64,000 bases of DNA from NCBI GenBank assembly GCA_016793165.1, contig JAEULA010000074.1, positions 50,873 through 114,872 of the forward strand, given 5' to 3'. The stretch is from Alphaproteobacteria bacterium (GTDB lineage Bacteria; Pseudomonadota; Alphaproteobacteria; CACIAM-22H2). The notes beneath the pieces are model-generated. The model had not been told where the DNA came from. It saw nothing but the letters and a program-made list of their open reading frames with translations, and did no database searches. Positions 35,529-44,835 of the stretch are shown here, piece after piece; position 1 is the first letter of the stretch, and the number at the start of each line of letters is the position of its first letter. The translations under genes were made by a program, and so were the position numbers.

Positions 35529-35655
35529 GCGTGGCCCGCCGCGCCGAGGCCACGCATCGCGACATGACCGTCGCGCGCGGCCGCCGTCGAGGTCGCCCGC
35601 GATGCAGGGCACGCGCCGCCGTCGCGGGCATGCGGACGCGGTCCCGGCCCGGGCG

Positions 35656-37431
35656 ATGAGCGAGCACCGGCACCCGCTCGTCGTCGCGATGGCGGCGACC
35701 AGCGTCGCCTTCCACATCTGGCTGATCTTCTCCGGCCTGATCCCCAACCTCGTGTCGCGTCCGCTGCATCTCCTGCTGGCGCTGCCCTGGGTGTTCGGCG
35801 TCGGCGTGCGCGGCACGGCGGCGACGCGCGCCGTCGCCGCTGCGATCGGCGTCGCCGGTGCCGCCGCCTGCATCGCCGTGATCGTGCTGCGCGAAAGGCT
35901 GCTCGACCAGTACGGCAGCCTCGTCGGGGCCTGGCAGTTCGTGCTCGCCGCCGTGCTGCTGCTGGTCGTGCTCGACATGGCGCGCCGCGCGGTGAAGCCG
36001 ATCCTGCCGGCGGTCGCGGTCGCGGTGCTCGCCTACGGCCTGCTCGGCGACGCGATACCCGGCCACTGGGGCCACGACCCGCCGCCGCTCGACAGCTTCC
36101 TCGGCACACTCACGATCGCGGAGGGCGGCCTGTGGGGCGAGCTCACCGGCATCTCCGCGACCACCGTCGCCCCGTTCCTCGTGCTCGGCGCGCTGGTCGC
36201 CGCGGGCGACGCGGGCGAGGGATTCATGGCCCTCTCCAAGAAGCTCGCCGGCCGCTACCGCGCGGGCTCCGCGAAGGTCGAGGTGGTCGCGTCCGCGCTC
36301 TACGGAACGATCTCAGGATCGGCGTCCGCGAATGTGGCCTCGACCGGCACGATCACCATCCCGAACATGATCAGGATGGGCTATCCGCGGCAGTTCGCGG
36401 CGGCGGTCGAGGCGGTCGCGTCGTCGGGCGGCCAGATCATGCCGCCGGTGATGGGCGCCGGCGCATTCCTGATGGCCGAGATGCTGCGGGTCACCTACGC
36501 CGACATCATGGTCGCCGCGGCGCTGCCCGCTCTGCTCTTCTTCGTCGCGGCATGGATCGGCTGCCACGTCTACGGCCATCGCCTCGGCCTGCTCGGCCTG
36601 CCGCCCGAGGAGCTGCCCGGATGGGCCCACGTCGCGCGCACCGCGCCGTTCTTCCTGGCGCCGTTCGGCACGCTGGTGACGTTGCTCGCGACGACCGACA
36701 TGACGCCGCAATTCGCCTGCGTCTACGCGATCGTGGTGGCGATCGTGCTGCTGCTGATCGACGATCGCGGCCGCGTCGACCTGCGCCGCTTCGCCGGCCG
36801 CCTCGCGCGGGCCGCCGTCGACGCCGCGGAGCAGACGGCGATGATCGCCGCGGTGATCGTCTGCGCGTCCATCATCGTCGGCGTGCTGCAGATGACGGGG
36901 CTGGGCGTGAAGATCACCTCGGCGATCCTGTCGACCGCCGGCGATCAGGTCTGGCTCGCCCTGGCTCTGACCGCGGCAGCCTGCCTCGCCCTCGGCATGG
37001 AGGTGCCGACGACGGCGGCGTTCGTGATCTGCATCTCGGTCGCCGGCCCCGCCCTCCAGCGGCTCGGCGTGCCCGCGCTCGATTCTCACATGTTCGTGTT
37101 CTGGTACGCGCTGCTCTCCACCATCACGCCCCCGGTCTGCGGGGCGGTCTATATTGCGGCCGGCATCGCCGACACGCCGTGGTTGCCCGTCGCCGGCACG
37201 GCGATGCGCCTGGGAATCGGCCTGTTCTGGCTACCTCCCGCCTTCATCGCGAACCCGTCGTTGCTGCGGCCCGATGAGAATCTGCTGCTTGCAGTGGCGG
37301 CCGCGCTCAAGATCGGGACGGCGATCGCGCTCGTCTCCTACGCCGCGATCGGCACCGGGCCCGGACGGGTCGCGCAGCGCCTGGTTGCGGCCGCCGCCGG
37401 CGCCGTTCTGACCTTCGCCATCCCCCTGTAA
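35656..37431 (+). CDS. TRAP transporter fused permease (TAXI type)
   Basis: 591 residues with about 15 predicted helices. The N-terminal part (about 1-150) corresponds to the small DctQ-like subunit and the rest to the large DctM subunit, fused as in TAXI systems. The DctM core is visible: GTISGSASANVASTGTITIPNM, the EAVASSGGQIMPPVMGAGAF segment and, near the C-terminus, ALLSTITPPVCGAVYIAAGIA (each shortened by family standards). The start is the ATG at 35656; an upstream in-frame codon at 35602 adds only Arg-rich sequence. At 591 residues it is somewhat short for the family. It works with the receptor at 34563. Confidence 0.9.
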   Translation: MSEHRHPLVVAMAATSVAFHIWLIFSGLIPNLVSRPLHLLLALPWVFGVGVRGTAATRAVAAAIGVAGAAACIAVIVLRERLLDQYGSLVGAWQFVLAAVLLLVVLDMARRAVKPILPAVAVAVLAYGLLGDAIPGHWGHDPPPLDSFLGTLTIAEGGLWGELTGISATTVAPFLVLGALVAAGDAGEGFMALSKKLAGRYRAGSAKVEVVASALYGTISGSASANVASTGTITIPNMIRMGYPRQFAAAVEAVASSGGQIMPPVMGAGAFLMAEMLRVTYADIMVAAALPALLFFVAAWIGCHVYGHRLGLLGLPPEELPGWAHVARTAPFFLAPFGTLVTLLATTDMTPQFACVYAIVVAIVLLLIDDRGRVDLRRFAGRLARAAVDAAEQTAMIAAVIVCASIIVGVLQMTGLGVKITSAILSTAGDQVWLALALTAAACLALGMEVPTTAAFVICISVAGPALQRLGVPALDSHMFVFWYALLSTITPPVCGAVYIAAGIADTPWLPVAGTAMRLGIGLFWLPPAFIANPSLLRPDENLLLAVAAALKIGTAIALVSYAAIGTGPGRVAQRLVAAAAGAVLTFAIPL

Positions 37432-37511
37432 TTCACTGTAACCTCGGATTTGTTCCACGGCTCTACGGCAGCCACCTAATATCCCGGCCCTCTTCTTGCA
37501 TCGCGGATGAC

Positions 37512-38651
37512 ATGCGACCCATAGCGCAATTGGCGATCGTCGCCGTTCTCGGAGCCGCAGGCTACGGCGGCTGGCATTACTGGCAGGTCCAGCAGGCGGA
37601 AACGGCGAAGACGAACGCCGCGGCGGCGGGCGCGCGCCAAGGCGGAGGCGGCCCTGCCCTCGCGGTCGAGGTGGCGCCGGTGCGCACCGGCATCGTCGTC
37701 GAGAAGGCCGAGGCCGTCGGCACCGCCCGCGCCAACGAGTCCGTGACCATCACCGCGAAGCAGACCGGCTACGTCGCGTCGATCACCTTCGAGGAAGGCC
37801 AGCTGGTCAAGACCGGGCAGATCCTCCTCGAGCTCGAGACTCGCGAGCGCAAGGCCGAGGTCGACCAGGCGCGCAACGAGATGGATCAGGCGCGCGCGAC
37901 CCGCGAGGACGCCAGGCAAAAGCTCGACCGCGCGCGCCAGCTCAAGGCGACCGGCGCGATCACCCAGGCGAAGGTGGACGAGCTCGACCAGGTGCTGCGC
38001 GGCGCGGATGCGCGCGTGCGCGGCGCCGAGGCCCGCATCCGCATGCTGGACGCGCGGCTCGACGACGTGCGCATCACCGCACCGTTCGATGGCCGCGTCG
38101 GCCTGCGCCAGGTCAGCACCGGCGCCCTGCTGCAGCCGGGCACGCCGATCACGACGCTCGACGACCTGTCGAAGGTGAAGCTCGACTTCTCCGTTCCCGA
38201 GAACTTCCTCGGCAAGCTGCGCGAGGGCCTTGCCGTCCAGGCGCGGACCACCGCCTATCCGGGCCGCGTGTTCGACGGCCGCGTCACGGTGATCGACACC
38301 CGCATCGACCCGGTCACCCGCTCCGTCCGCGTCAACGCCCTGTTCGACAACCGCGAAGAGGCGCTGAAGCCGGGCATGTTCATCTCGGTCGAGCTCGCCC
38401 TCGACCGCCGCGAGAACGCCGTGATGGTCGACGAGGAGGCGCTCGTCCCCGAGGGCGCGCGCCAGTTCGTGTTCGCCGTGCGCGATAGTCGCGCCGTCCG
38501 CATCGAGGTCAAGCTCGGCACGCGCCTGCAGGGCGCGGTCGAGGTGAGCGAGGGCCTGAAGCCCGGCGAGATGGTCATCGTGCGCGGCACCAGCCGCGTG
38601 CGCCCGAACATGCCGGTGACCGCGCGCCCGTTCCAGCGCCCGGCGAGCTGA
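37512..38651 (+). CDS. RND efflux periplasmic adaptor (membrane fusion protein)
   Basis: 379 residues of the AcrA/MexA family. An N-terminal membrane anchor (about 5-23) is followed by a lipoyl half-domain (SVTITAKQTGYVASITFEEG), a coiled-coil hairpin rich in Arg/Glu/Ala (about 115-175), the second lipoyl half (ITAPFDGRVGLRQVSTGALL), a beta-barrel domain, and the C-terminal membrane-proximal domain. The adaptor links the inner-membrane pump to an outer-membrane channel. The pump gene follows 61 bases downstream; no TolC-type channel gene is present here. Confidence 0.92.
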   Translation: MRPIAQLAIVAVLGAAGYGGWHYWQVQQAETAKTNAAAAGARQGGGGPALAVEVAPVRTGIVVEKAEAVGTARANESVTITAKQTGYVASITFEEGQLVKTGQILLELETRERKAEVDQARNEMDQARATREDARQKLDRARQLKATGAITQAKVDELDQVLRGADARVRGAEARIRMLDARLDDVRITAPFDGRVGLRQVSTGALLQPGTPITTLDDLSKVKLDFSVPENFLGKLREGLAVQARTTAYPGRVFDGRVTVIDTRIDPVTRSVRVNALFDNREEALKPGMFISVELALDRRENAVMVDEEALVPEGARQFVFAVRDSRAVRIEVKLGTRLQGAVEVSEGLKPGEMVIVRGTSRVRPNMPVTARPFQRPAS

Positions 38652-38712
38652 CGACCGGCCCGCCCGCGACCCCCGCCAACCCGCGACCCAACGCCGATAC
38701 GGATCCTCCGCC

Positions 38713-41700
38713 ATGGTGCTCTCGGACGTCTCGATCAAGCGGCCCGTCTTCGCGACGGTGATCAGCCTCACGGTGCTGGTCCTCGGCCTCGCGGCCTTCC
38801 TCAAGCTGCCGGTGCGGGAGTTCCCCGCGATCGATCCGCCGATCGTCTCGGTCACGACGGTCTACAAGGGCGCCTCGAACGAGGTGATGGAGAGCCGCAT
38901 CACCGAGCTCGTCGAGGCGGCGGTCTCGGGCATCGAGGGCGTGCGCTCGATCACCTCGCAGAGCCGCGAGGAGCGCAGCCAGGTCGTCATCGAGTTCCGC
39001 ATCGACCGCAACGTCGACGCCGCGGCGGCGGACGTCCGCGACCGTGTCGCGCGCATCCGCGCGCGCCTGCCCGAGGCGGCCGAGGATCCCGTCGTCTCCA
39101 AGGTCGATTCCGACGCGCGGTCGATCGTGTTCTTCAGCCTGACATCCGACCGGATGAACCAGATGGAGCTCACGGACTATGCGCGGCGCAACCTGGTCGA
39201 CAAGCTGTCGATCGTCCCGGGCGTGGCGCAGGTCCAGATCTCGGGCGAGCGCCGCTTTTCGATGCGCCTCTGGCTCGACCGCCAGGCGCTGGCGGCGCGG
39301 CTGCTCACGGTCGAGGACGTGGAGACGGCGATCAAGCGCCAGAACATCGAGCTGCCCTCGGGCCGCATCGAGTCCACGCAGCGCGAGCTGACGGTGAAGA
39401 CGGACTCGCGCCTGTCGACGCCCGAGCAGTTCCGCAACATCGTGATCTCGACCCGTGCCGGCTATCCGGTGCGGCTGGGCGAGATCGCCAAGGTCGAGAT
39501 CGGCCCGGAGGACGAGCGCAGCGAGATGCGCACCGACGGCCGCACGGCGGTCGGCCTCGGCATCCTGCGCCAGTCGACGGCGAACACGCTGACCGTCGCC
39601 GAGGGCGCCAAGGGCGAGATGGAGCGCCTGCGCGTCGCCCTGCCCGAGGGAATGACCTACATCGTCAGCTACGACGAGTCCGTCTTCATCAAGCAGTCCA
39701 TCTACGAGGTGATGCACGCGCTCGGCATCGGCATCCTGCTGGTCATCGCCGTCATCTTCTTCTTCCTGCGCTCGGTCAGCGCCACCATCATCCCCACCGT
39801 CGCCATCCCGGTATCGATCATCGGGTCGTTCACGGTCATGGCGGCGATGGGCTTCTCCCTCAACGTGCTGACCCTGCTGGCGCTGGTGCTGGCGATCGGC
39901 ATCGTGGTCGACGACGCGATCGTGGTGCTCGAGAACATCCACCGCCGCATCGAGCTCGGCGAGCCGCCGCTGCTCGCGGCGCTGCGCGGCTCGCGCCAGA
40001 TCGCCTTCGCGGTCGTCTCCACGACGCTGACCCTGATCGCCGTCTTCGTGCCGATCTCCTTCATGGAGGGCAATATCGGGCGGCTGTTCACCGAGTTCGG
40101 CATCGCGCTCGCCGCCTCCGTCATCTTCTCGGGCATGGTCGCGCTGTCGCTGTCGCCGATGATGTGCTCGAAGTTCCTGCGTTCGCACGAGGGCGAAGGC
40201 TTCCTCTACCGCGTCACCGAGCCGATCTTCGTCGGCCTCAACGCCGGGTACCGCTGGCTGCTGCGCGGCGCGCTGTCGATGCCGATCGTGATCATCGCGA
40301 TGGCGGTATGCGTGTCCTCGCTCGCCTACCTGCTTTGGAACATCCTGCCCAAGGAGCTGACCCCGCCGGAGGATCGCGGCGCCATCTGGATCCAGGTGTT
40401 GACGCCCGAGGGCGCGTCGCTGGGCTTCACGCGCGAGCAGGCCATCAAGATCGAGCAGGTGATCCAGCCGCTGGTGCAGCAGGGCCAGGTGCAGGCCATC
40501 ATGACCAATCTCGCGCCGAGCTTCGCGCGGCCGGCGCCGGTGAACATCGCCAACGTCTTCGTCCGACTGAAGTCCTGGGACGAGCGCACGCGCAAGCAGC
40601 AGGACATGATGAAGGAGATCACGCCGAAGATCACCGCGATCCCCGGCGCCTTCGCCCGCGTCAACAGCCCCGGCACGCTGGGCCAGCGCGGCGATCCGAG
40701 TCCGATCCTTTTCGTGCTCGGCGGCAGCGACTACGACACGCTGCGCAACTGGCGCGACCGCGTCCTCGACCGCGTGCGCACCGACACCCGCTTCGTCAAT
40801 GCCGACTCCAACTACAAGGAGAACAAGCCGGAGCTGCGCGTGCGCATCGACCGGCCCAAGGCCGCCGATCTCGGCGTGTCGATCGAGACGATCGGCAAGA
40901 CGCTCGAGGCGCTGTTCGGCTCGCGCGAAGTGAACACCTACGTGGACCGCGGCGAGGAGTACAAGGTCATCATGCAGGCGCGCGCCGAGGATCGCGCGAC
41001 GCCGTCCGACCTCGCCTCGATCTTCGTGCGCTCGACGACGACGCGCGAGCTGATCCCGCTCTCCAACCTGGTCCAGCTCGTCGAGGCCGCCGGCCCGCAG
41101 GAGCTGAACCGCGTCGATCGGCTGCGCTCAATCACCATCCGCTCCGGCCTCGTGCCGGGCTTCACCATCGCCGAGGGCCTCGACACGCTCGAGAAGATCG
41201 TCCGCGAGGTGCTGCCGCCGGAGGTGCGCATCGGCTACCAGGGCCAGAGCCGCGAGTTCAAGGACAGCTCGAGCTCGCTCTACGTCACCTTCGGCCTGGC
41301 GCTGATCGTCGTGTTCCTCGTGCTGGCCGGCCAGTTCGAGAGCTGGATCCATCCGCTCGTGATCATGCTCGCGGTGCCGCTGGCGGTGACCGGCGGCATG
41401 GGCGCGCTCTGGTTCACGGGCATCAGCCTCAACATCTACAGCCAGATCGGCATGATCCTGCTGGTCGGCCTGATGGCCAAGAACGGCATCCTGATCGTCG
41501 AGTTCGCCAACCAGCTGCGCGACGAGGGGCGCAGCGTCTACGACGCCGTGCTCGAAGCGTCGGTCGCGCGGTTGCGGCCGATCCTGATGACGTCGATCGC
41601 GACGATCTGCGGCGCCGTCCCGCTTGCCTATGCCCACGGCGCAGGCGCGGAGAGCCGCGAGGCGATCGGATGGGTGATCATCGGCGGCGTGTCCTTCGCG

Positions 41701-41850
41701 ACGATCCTGACCGCCTTCGTGATCCCCGCGCTCTACCTGCTCCTCGCGCCGTTCACCAAGCCGATCAACGCGATCGCGCAGCGCCTGAGCCAGATGGAGA
41801 CCGACCAGGCCGCGGGGAAGACCGGCCACGGCCACGCACCGGCCGAGTAG
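38713..41850 (+). CDS. RND multidrug efflux pump, HAE1 type
   Basis: 1045 residues, the normal AcrB-like length, with twelve helices and two large periplasmic loops. The proton relay is intact: Asp400 and Asp401 in GIVVDDAIVVLEN (helix 4) and Lys923 in GLMAKNGILIVEF (helix 10). The N-terminus SDVSIKRPVFATVISLTVLV is typical of HAE1 pumps of the single-component adaptor type. It expels hydrophobic or amphiphilic compounds with the adaptor encoded just upstream. The next gene starts one base after its stop. Confidence 0.93.
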   Translation: MVLSDVSIKRPVFATVISLTVLVLGLAAFLKLPVREFPAIDPPIVSVTTVYKGASNEVMESRITELVEAAVSGIEGVRSITSQSREERSQVVIEFRIDRNVDAAAADVRDRVARIRARLPEAAEDPVVSKVDSDARSIVFFSLTSDRMNQMELTDYARRNLVDKLSIVPGVAQVQISGERRFSMRLWLDRQALAARLLTVEDVETAIKRQNIELPSGRIESTQRELTVKTDSRLSTPEQFRNIVISTRAGYPVRLGEIAKVEIGPEDERSEMRTDGRTAVGLGILRQSTANTLTVAEGAKGEMERLRVALPEGMTYIVSYDESVFIKQSIYEVMHALGIGILLVIAVIFFFLRSVSATIIPTVAIPVSIIGSFTVMAAMGFSLNVLTLLALVLAIGIVVDDAIVVLENIHRRIELGEPPLLAALRGSRQIAFAVVSTTLTLIAVFVPISFMEGNIGRLFTEFGIALAASVIFSGMVALSLSPMMCSKFLRSHEGEGFLYRVTEPIFVGLNAGYRWLLRGALSMPIVIIAMAVCVSSLAYLLWNILPKELTPPEDRGAIWIQVLTPEGASLGFTREQAIKIEQVIQPLVQQGQVQAIMTNLAPSFARPAPVNIANVFVRLKSWDERTRKQQDMMKEITPKITAIPGAFARVNSPGTLGQRGDPSPILFVLGGSDYDTLRNWRDRVLDRVRTDTRFVNADSNYKENKPELRVRIDRPKAADLGVSIETIGKTLEALFGSREVNTYVDRGEEYKVIMQARAEDRATPSDLASIFVRSTTTRELIPLSNLVQLVEAAGPQELNRVDRLRSITIRSGLVPGFTIAEGLDTLEKIVREVLPPEVRIGYQGQSREFKDSSSSLYVTFGLALIVVFLVLAGQFESWIHPLVIMLAVPLAVTGGMGALWFTGISLNIYSQIGMILLVGLMAKNGILIVEFANQLRDEGRSVYDAVLEASVARLRPILMTSIATICGAVPLAYAHGAGAESREAIGWVIIGGVSFATILTAFVIPALYLLLAPFTKPINAIAQRLSQMETDQAAGKTGHGHAPAE

Positions 41851-41851
41851 C

Positions 41852-42370
41852 TTGTCGCAACGCTTCCTCGCAGCCCTCCTGCTGGCGGGCCTCGTCGGTG
41901 CCGCGAGCGCGCCGGCGCAGCAGCCCATCACGGAATGGGGCCAGATCTACACGACCGCGCACCAGCCGGCGGCGCGCGACGCCGGAGACTTGCGCCGGCA
42001 GCCGATCGGCGTGCGGCCGCTCGACGACAAGCCGGCCGATGTCCAGCTCGCGCGCCGCTTCACCGACGCGCTGCGGCGCGCCGGGCATGCCGTCGCGACG
42101 GCGCAGGCGCAGCTGGTGCTCAGCTTCGAGACCGAGATCGAGCGCGTGCCCCAGACCCTGCAGCGCGGCATCACCGACACGCGCGGGCGGGTGAAGTTCC
42201 AGCTCGTCGCGACTCTCGACGACACGCGCTCCGGACATCGCCTCTGGACCGGTCAGGCCTCCTATCTCGGCGCCCCGAACCAGGAGGCGCCCACCTTCGC
42301 GCAGCTCGCACAGCTGCTCGTCGACGAGATCGGCAGGACCAGCCGCATGCGCGGGTTCACGCTGGAGTGA
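41852..42370 (+). CDS. periplasmic protein of unknown function, TTG start
   Basis: 172 residues with a signal peptide (FLAALLLAGLVGAASAPAQQ) that only appears intact if translation starts at the TTG at 41852, one base after the pump stop. There is no nearby ATG or GTG, and the weak ribosome site suggests translational coupling to the pump. The mature part (VQLARRFTDALRRAGH, LVLSFETEIE, GHRLWTGQASYLGAP) resembles small periplasmic DUF-type domains that follow efflux or envelope genes. I do not recognise a named family. Confidence 0.7.
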   Translation: MSQRFLAALLLAGLVGAASAPAQQPITEWGQIYTTAHQPAARDAGDLRRQPIGVRPLDDKPADVQLARRFTDALRRAGHAVATAQAQLVLSFETEIERVPQTLQRGITDTRGRVKFQLVATLDDTRSGHRLWTGQASYLGAPNQEAPTFAQLAQLLVDEIGRTSRMRGFTLE

Positions 42371-42419
42371 GCCGCACGGAACGCCGGGGCGACGCGCAGC
42401 GCCCGCGCCGCCCCCGTTC

Positions 42420-43109
42420 TCAGTCGATCTCCTTGAACCGGCCGCCGTCGATCAGGCCCTGGATGAACGGCGGCAGCTGCAGCCCCGCCTTCACCTTGGC
42501 GTCGAGATCGGCCTCGGCGCGCTTCACCGCCTCCAGGCGCTCGAGCACCGCGGCGATCATCGCCTGCGGCACCACGACCACGCCGTCGGCGTCGGTGATC
42601 ACGACGTCGCCCGCCGCCACGGCCACGCCGCCGATCACGATCGGCGAGCCGACCGTGCCGGGACCGTTGCGCGCCGGCGAGTTCGGCGTCACGCCGGCGG
42701 CGAAGCACGGCAGCCCGACCGCGACGATCCCCGGGATGTCGCGCACCATGCCGTCGGTCACGAAGCCGGCGACGCCGCGGTTGCGCGCCATGCCGAGCAG
42801 CAGGTCGCCGGTCACCGCCGTCTCGGCGAAGCCGTCGGTCGCGCAGAGGATCACGTCGCCCTTCTCGGCGTAGGCGACCGCGCCGAACAGCGCGAGGTTG
42901 TCGGCCGGCCCGGCATGGCAGGTGATGACGACCCCGCACACGCTCTCGGGCGTGCCGGCCAGCGGCTTGATGCGCGCGTCGAGCGCGCCGCGGCCGTTCA
43001 TCGCGTCGACGACGAAGCCGGTCGGCACGCCGCGGAAGCGCGCGACGGTCGCGGCGTCCGGCCGCGGGAAGCGGCGGCGCACGGTGAGCAGCGGCGGATC
43101 CTCGATCAT
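42420..43109 (-). CDS. RraA-like protein (class II aldolase/decarboxylase fold)
   Basis: 229 residues from the ATG at 43109. RraA/HMG-aldolase marks are the conserved GLLLGMARNRG-like GDLLLGMARNRGVAGFVTDG and the metal/substrate motif DGMVRDIPG, with the Arg-Asp pair retained, and VVITDADGVVVVP. Members include 4-hydroxy-4-methyl-2-oxoglutarate/4-carboxy-4-hydroxy-2-oxoadipate aldolases and RNase E regulators; the catalytic residues favour an enzyme. It is the last gene of the minus-strand trio with the GMC and FAD/GcvT genes. Confidence 0.85.
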   Translation of the reverse strand: MIEDPPLLTVRRRFPRPDAATVARFRGVPTGFVVDAMNGRGALDARIKPLAGTPESVCGVVITCHAGPADNLALFGAVAYAEKGDVILCATDGFAETAVTGDLLLGMARNRGVAGFVTDGMVRDIPGIVAVGLPCFAAGVTPNSPARNGPGTVGSPIVIGGVAVAAGDVVITDADGVVVVPQAMIAAVLERLEAVKRAEADLDAKVKAGLQLPPFIQGLIDGGRFKEID

Positions 43110-43131
43110 CGTTCCCCCCTCGAATGGCCGG

Positions 43132-44805
43132 TCAGCGCTGGGACGTCTGCCAGCCCCCGGCAACGTAGAACGGCGCGTCGTCGGGCGACAGCGGCGTGCG
43201 CCCGAGAATGTGATCGGCGGCCTTCTCGGCGAGCATGATCGTCGGCGCGTTGAGATTGCCCGACGTGATCGACGGCATGATCGAGGCGTCGACGACGTGA
43301 AGCCCCTCCACGCCGATCACCCGCGTCTCGGGATCGACGACCGCGAGTGGATCGTCGCGCCGGCCCATGCGGCAGGTGCCACAGGGGTGATAGGCGCTCT
43401 CGAGCTTCTCGCGCAGGAAGTCGTCGATCGCCGCGTCGTCCTGGATATGCGCGCCGGGCTGGATCTCGCCGTCGGCGTAGGGCGCCATCGCGGGCTGGGC
43501 GAAAATCTCGCGGGTCAGGCGCAGGCCGGCGCGCAGGTCGACCCAGTCCTCCGCACGGCTCATGTAGTTGAAGAAGATGCGTGGGCGGTCCCGCGGATCG
43601 GGCGAGCGCAGCCGCACCCAGCCCTTCGAGGCCGACCGCAGCGTGCCGACATGCGCCTGGAAGCCGTGGCGCGTCGCCTTGGCGCGGCCGTCATAGGTGA
43701 TCGCCGCCGGCAGGAAATGCAGCTGGATGTCGGGATGGCGGATCCCGGCGCGGCTGCGGATGAAGCCGCCGGACTCGAAGTGGTTGGTGGCGCCGAGCCC
43801 GTCCTGGCGCATCAGCCAGCGCAGACCGATGACGCCCTTCGCGAACAGCGACATCGAGGCATAGAGCGTGATCGGCTGCTTGCAGCCGACCTGCAGGTAG
43901 AACTCGAGATGATCCTGCAGGTTCTCGCCCACGCCGGGCCGATCGGCGGCGACCGGCAGTCCGAGCCCGGCGAGTTCGGCGCCGGGCCCGATGCCGGATA
44001 GCTCGAGCAGCGCCGGAGAGCCGATCGCGCCCGCGCTCAGGATCACCGCGCGCACCGCACTGGCCGTGCGCCGGGAAGCGGCCCCGGCCTGGGCGACCGG
44101 CCGGTAGTCGACGCCGACGGCGCGGCCGCCCTCGACGCGGACACGCTCGACCGCGATCCCCGTGCGCACGACGAGATTTCGCCGCCCGAGCACCGGCTTG
44201 AGATAAGCGTTCGCCGTGCTCCAGCGCTGGCCGCGCTTCACGGTCATGTCGAAGCGGCCGAAGCCCTCGCCCTGCGCGCCGTTGAGATCCGTCGATACCG
44301 GATAGCCCGCCTCGCGCCCGGCCTCGATGAAGGCGCTGTAGAGCGGGTTCACGAGCGTGCCGTAGGTCGTGTGCAGCGGGCCGTCCTCACCGCGATAGCG
44401 GTCGCCGCCCTCGGCGCGCGTTTCCGCGCGCCGGAAGTACGGCAGGACGTCGGCCCAACCCCAGCCTCCGGCACCCTCGGTCCGCCAGCGCTCGAAATCG
44501 AGCGGATGGCCGCGGACATAGACCATCCCGTTGATCGACGACGACCCGCCGAGGACCCTGCCGCGCGGCACGTGCAGCCGCCGTCCGCCGAGCCCCGGCT
44601 CGGGCTCGGTCTCGAAGCCCCAGTCGTAGTGCTTCGAGTTCATCGGGATCGAAAGCGCGCTCGGCATCTGGATGAACGGCGAGGCGTCGGAGCCGCCGCA
44701 TTCGAGCAGCAGTACCCGGTTGCGCGGATCCTCGCTCAGCCGGTTCGCGAGCACGCAGCCGGCCGAGCCGGCGCCGACGACGATGAATTCGAAGGTCTCG
44801 GTCAT
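43132..44805 (-). CDS. GMC-family oxidoreductase (choline dehydrogenase-like)
   Basis: 557 residues, FAD-dependent alcohol oxidation. The FAD Rossmann motif VVGAGSAGCVLANRLSE (about 9-25), PRGRVLGGSSSINGMVYVRG (GMC signature 1), the GSPALLELSGIGP signature 2, and the active-site YHPCGTCRMG with His473 plus GNLNAPT near the end are all present. BetA-type choline dehydrogenases look like this, but the sequence alone does not fix the alcohol. It is 30 bases downstream of the FAD/GcvT gene and 22 bases upstream of the RraA-like gene, so it is operonic. Confidence 0.92.
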   Translation of the reverse strand: MTETFEFIVVGAGSAGCVLANRLSEDPRNRVLLLECGGSDASPFIQMPSALSIPMNSKHYDWGFETEPEPGLGGRRLHVPRGRVLGGSSSINGMVYVRGHPLDFERWRTEGAGGWGWADVLPYFRRAETRAEGGDRYRGEDGPLHTTYGTLVNPLYSAFIEAGREAGYPVSTDLNGAQGEGFGRFDMTVKRGQRWSTANAYLKPVLGRRNLVVRTGIAVERVRVEGGRAVGVDYRPVAQAGAASRRTASAVRAVILSAGAIGSPALLELSGIGPGAELAGLGLPVAADRPGVGENLQDHLEFYLQVGCKQPITLYASMSLFAKGVIGLRWLMRQDGLGATNHFESGGFIRSRAGIRHPDIQLHFLPAAITYDGRAKATRHGFQAHVGTLRSASKGWVRLRSPDPRDRPRIFFNYMSRAEDWVDLRAGLRLTREIFAQPAMAPYADGEIQPGAHIQDDAAIDDFLREKLESAYHPCGTCRMGRRDDPLAVVDPETRVIGVEGLHVVDASIMPSITSGNLNAPTIMLAEKAADHILGRTPLSPDDAPFYVAGGWQTSQR

Positions 44806-44835
44806 CGGACGCGTTTCGACTCTCCCCCTGCTCGC

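Noticed and set aside
42371..42419. Terminator hairpin between the TTG-started gene and the RraA-like gene
   Set aside because: Only an imperfect stem with several bulges can be drawn in this GC-rich gap; chance pairing is likely.
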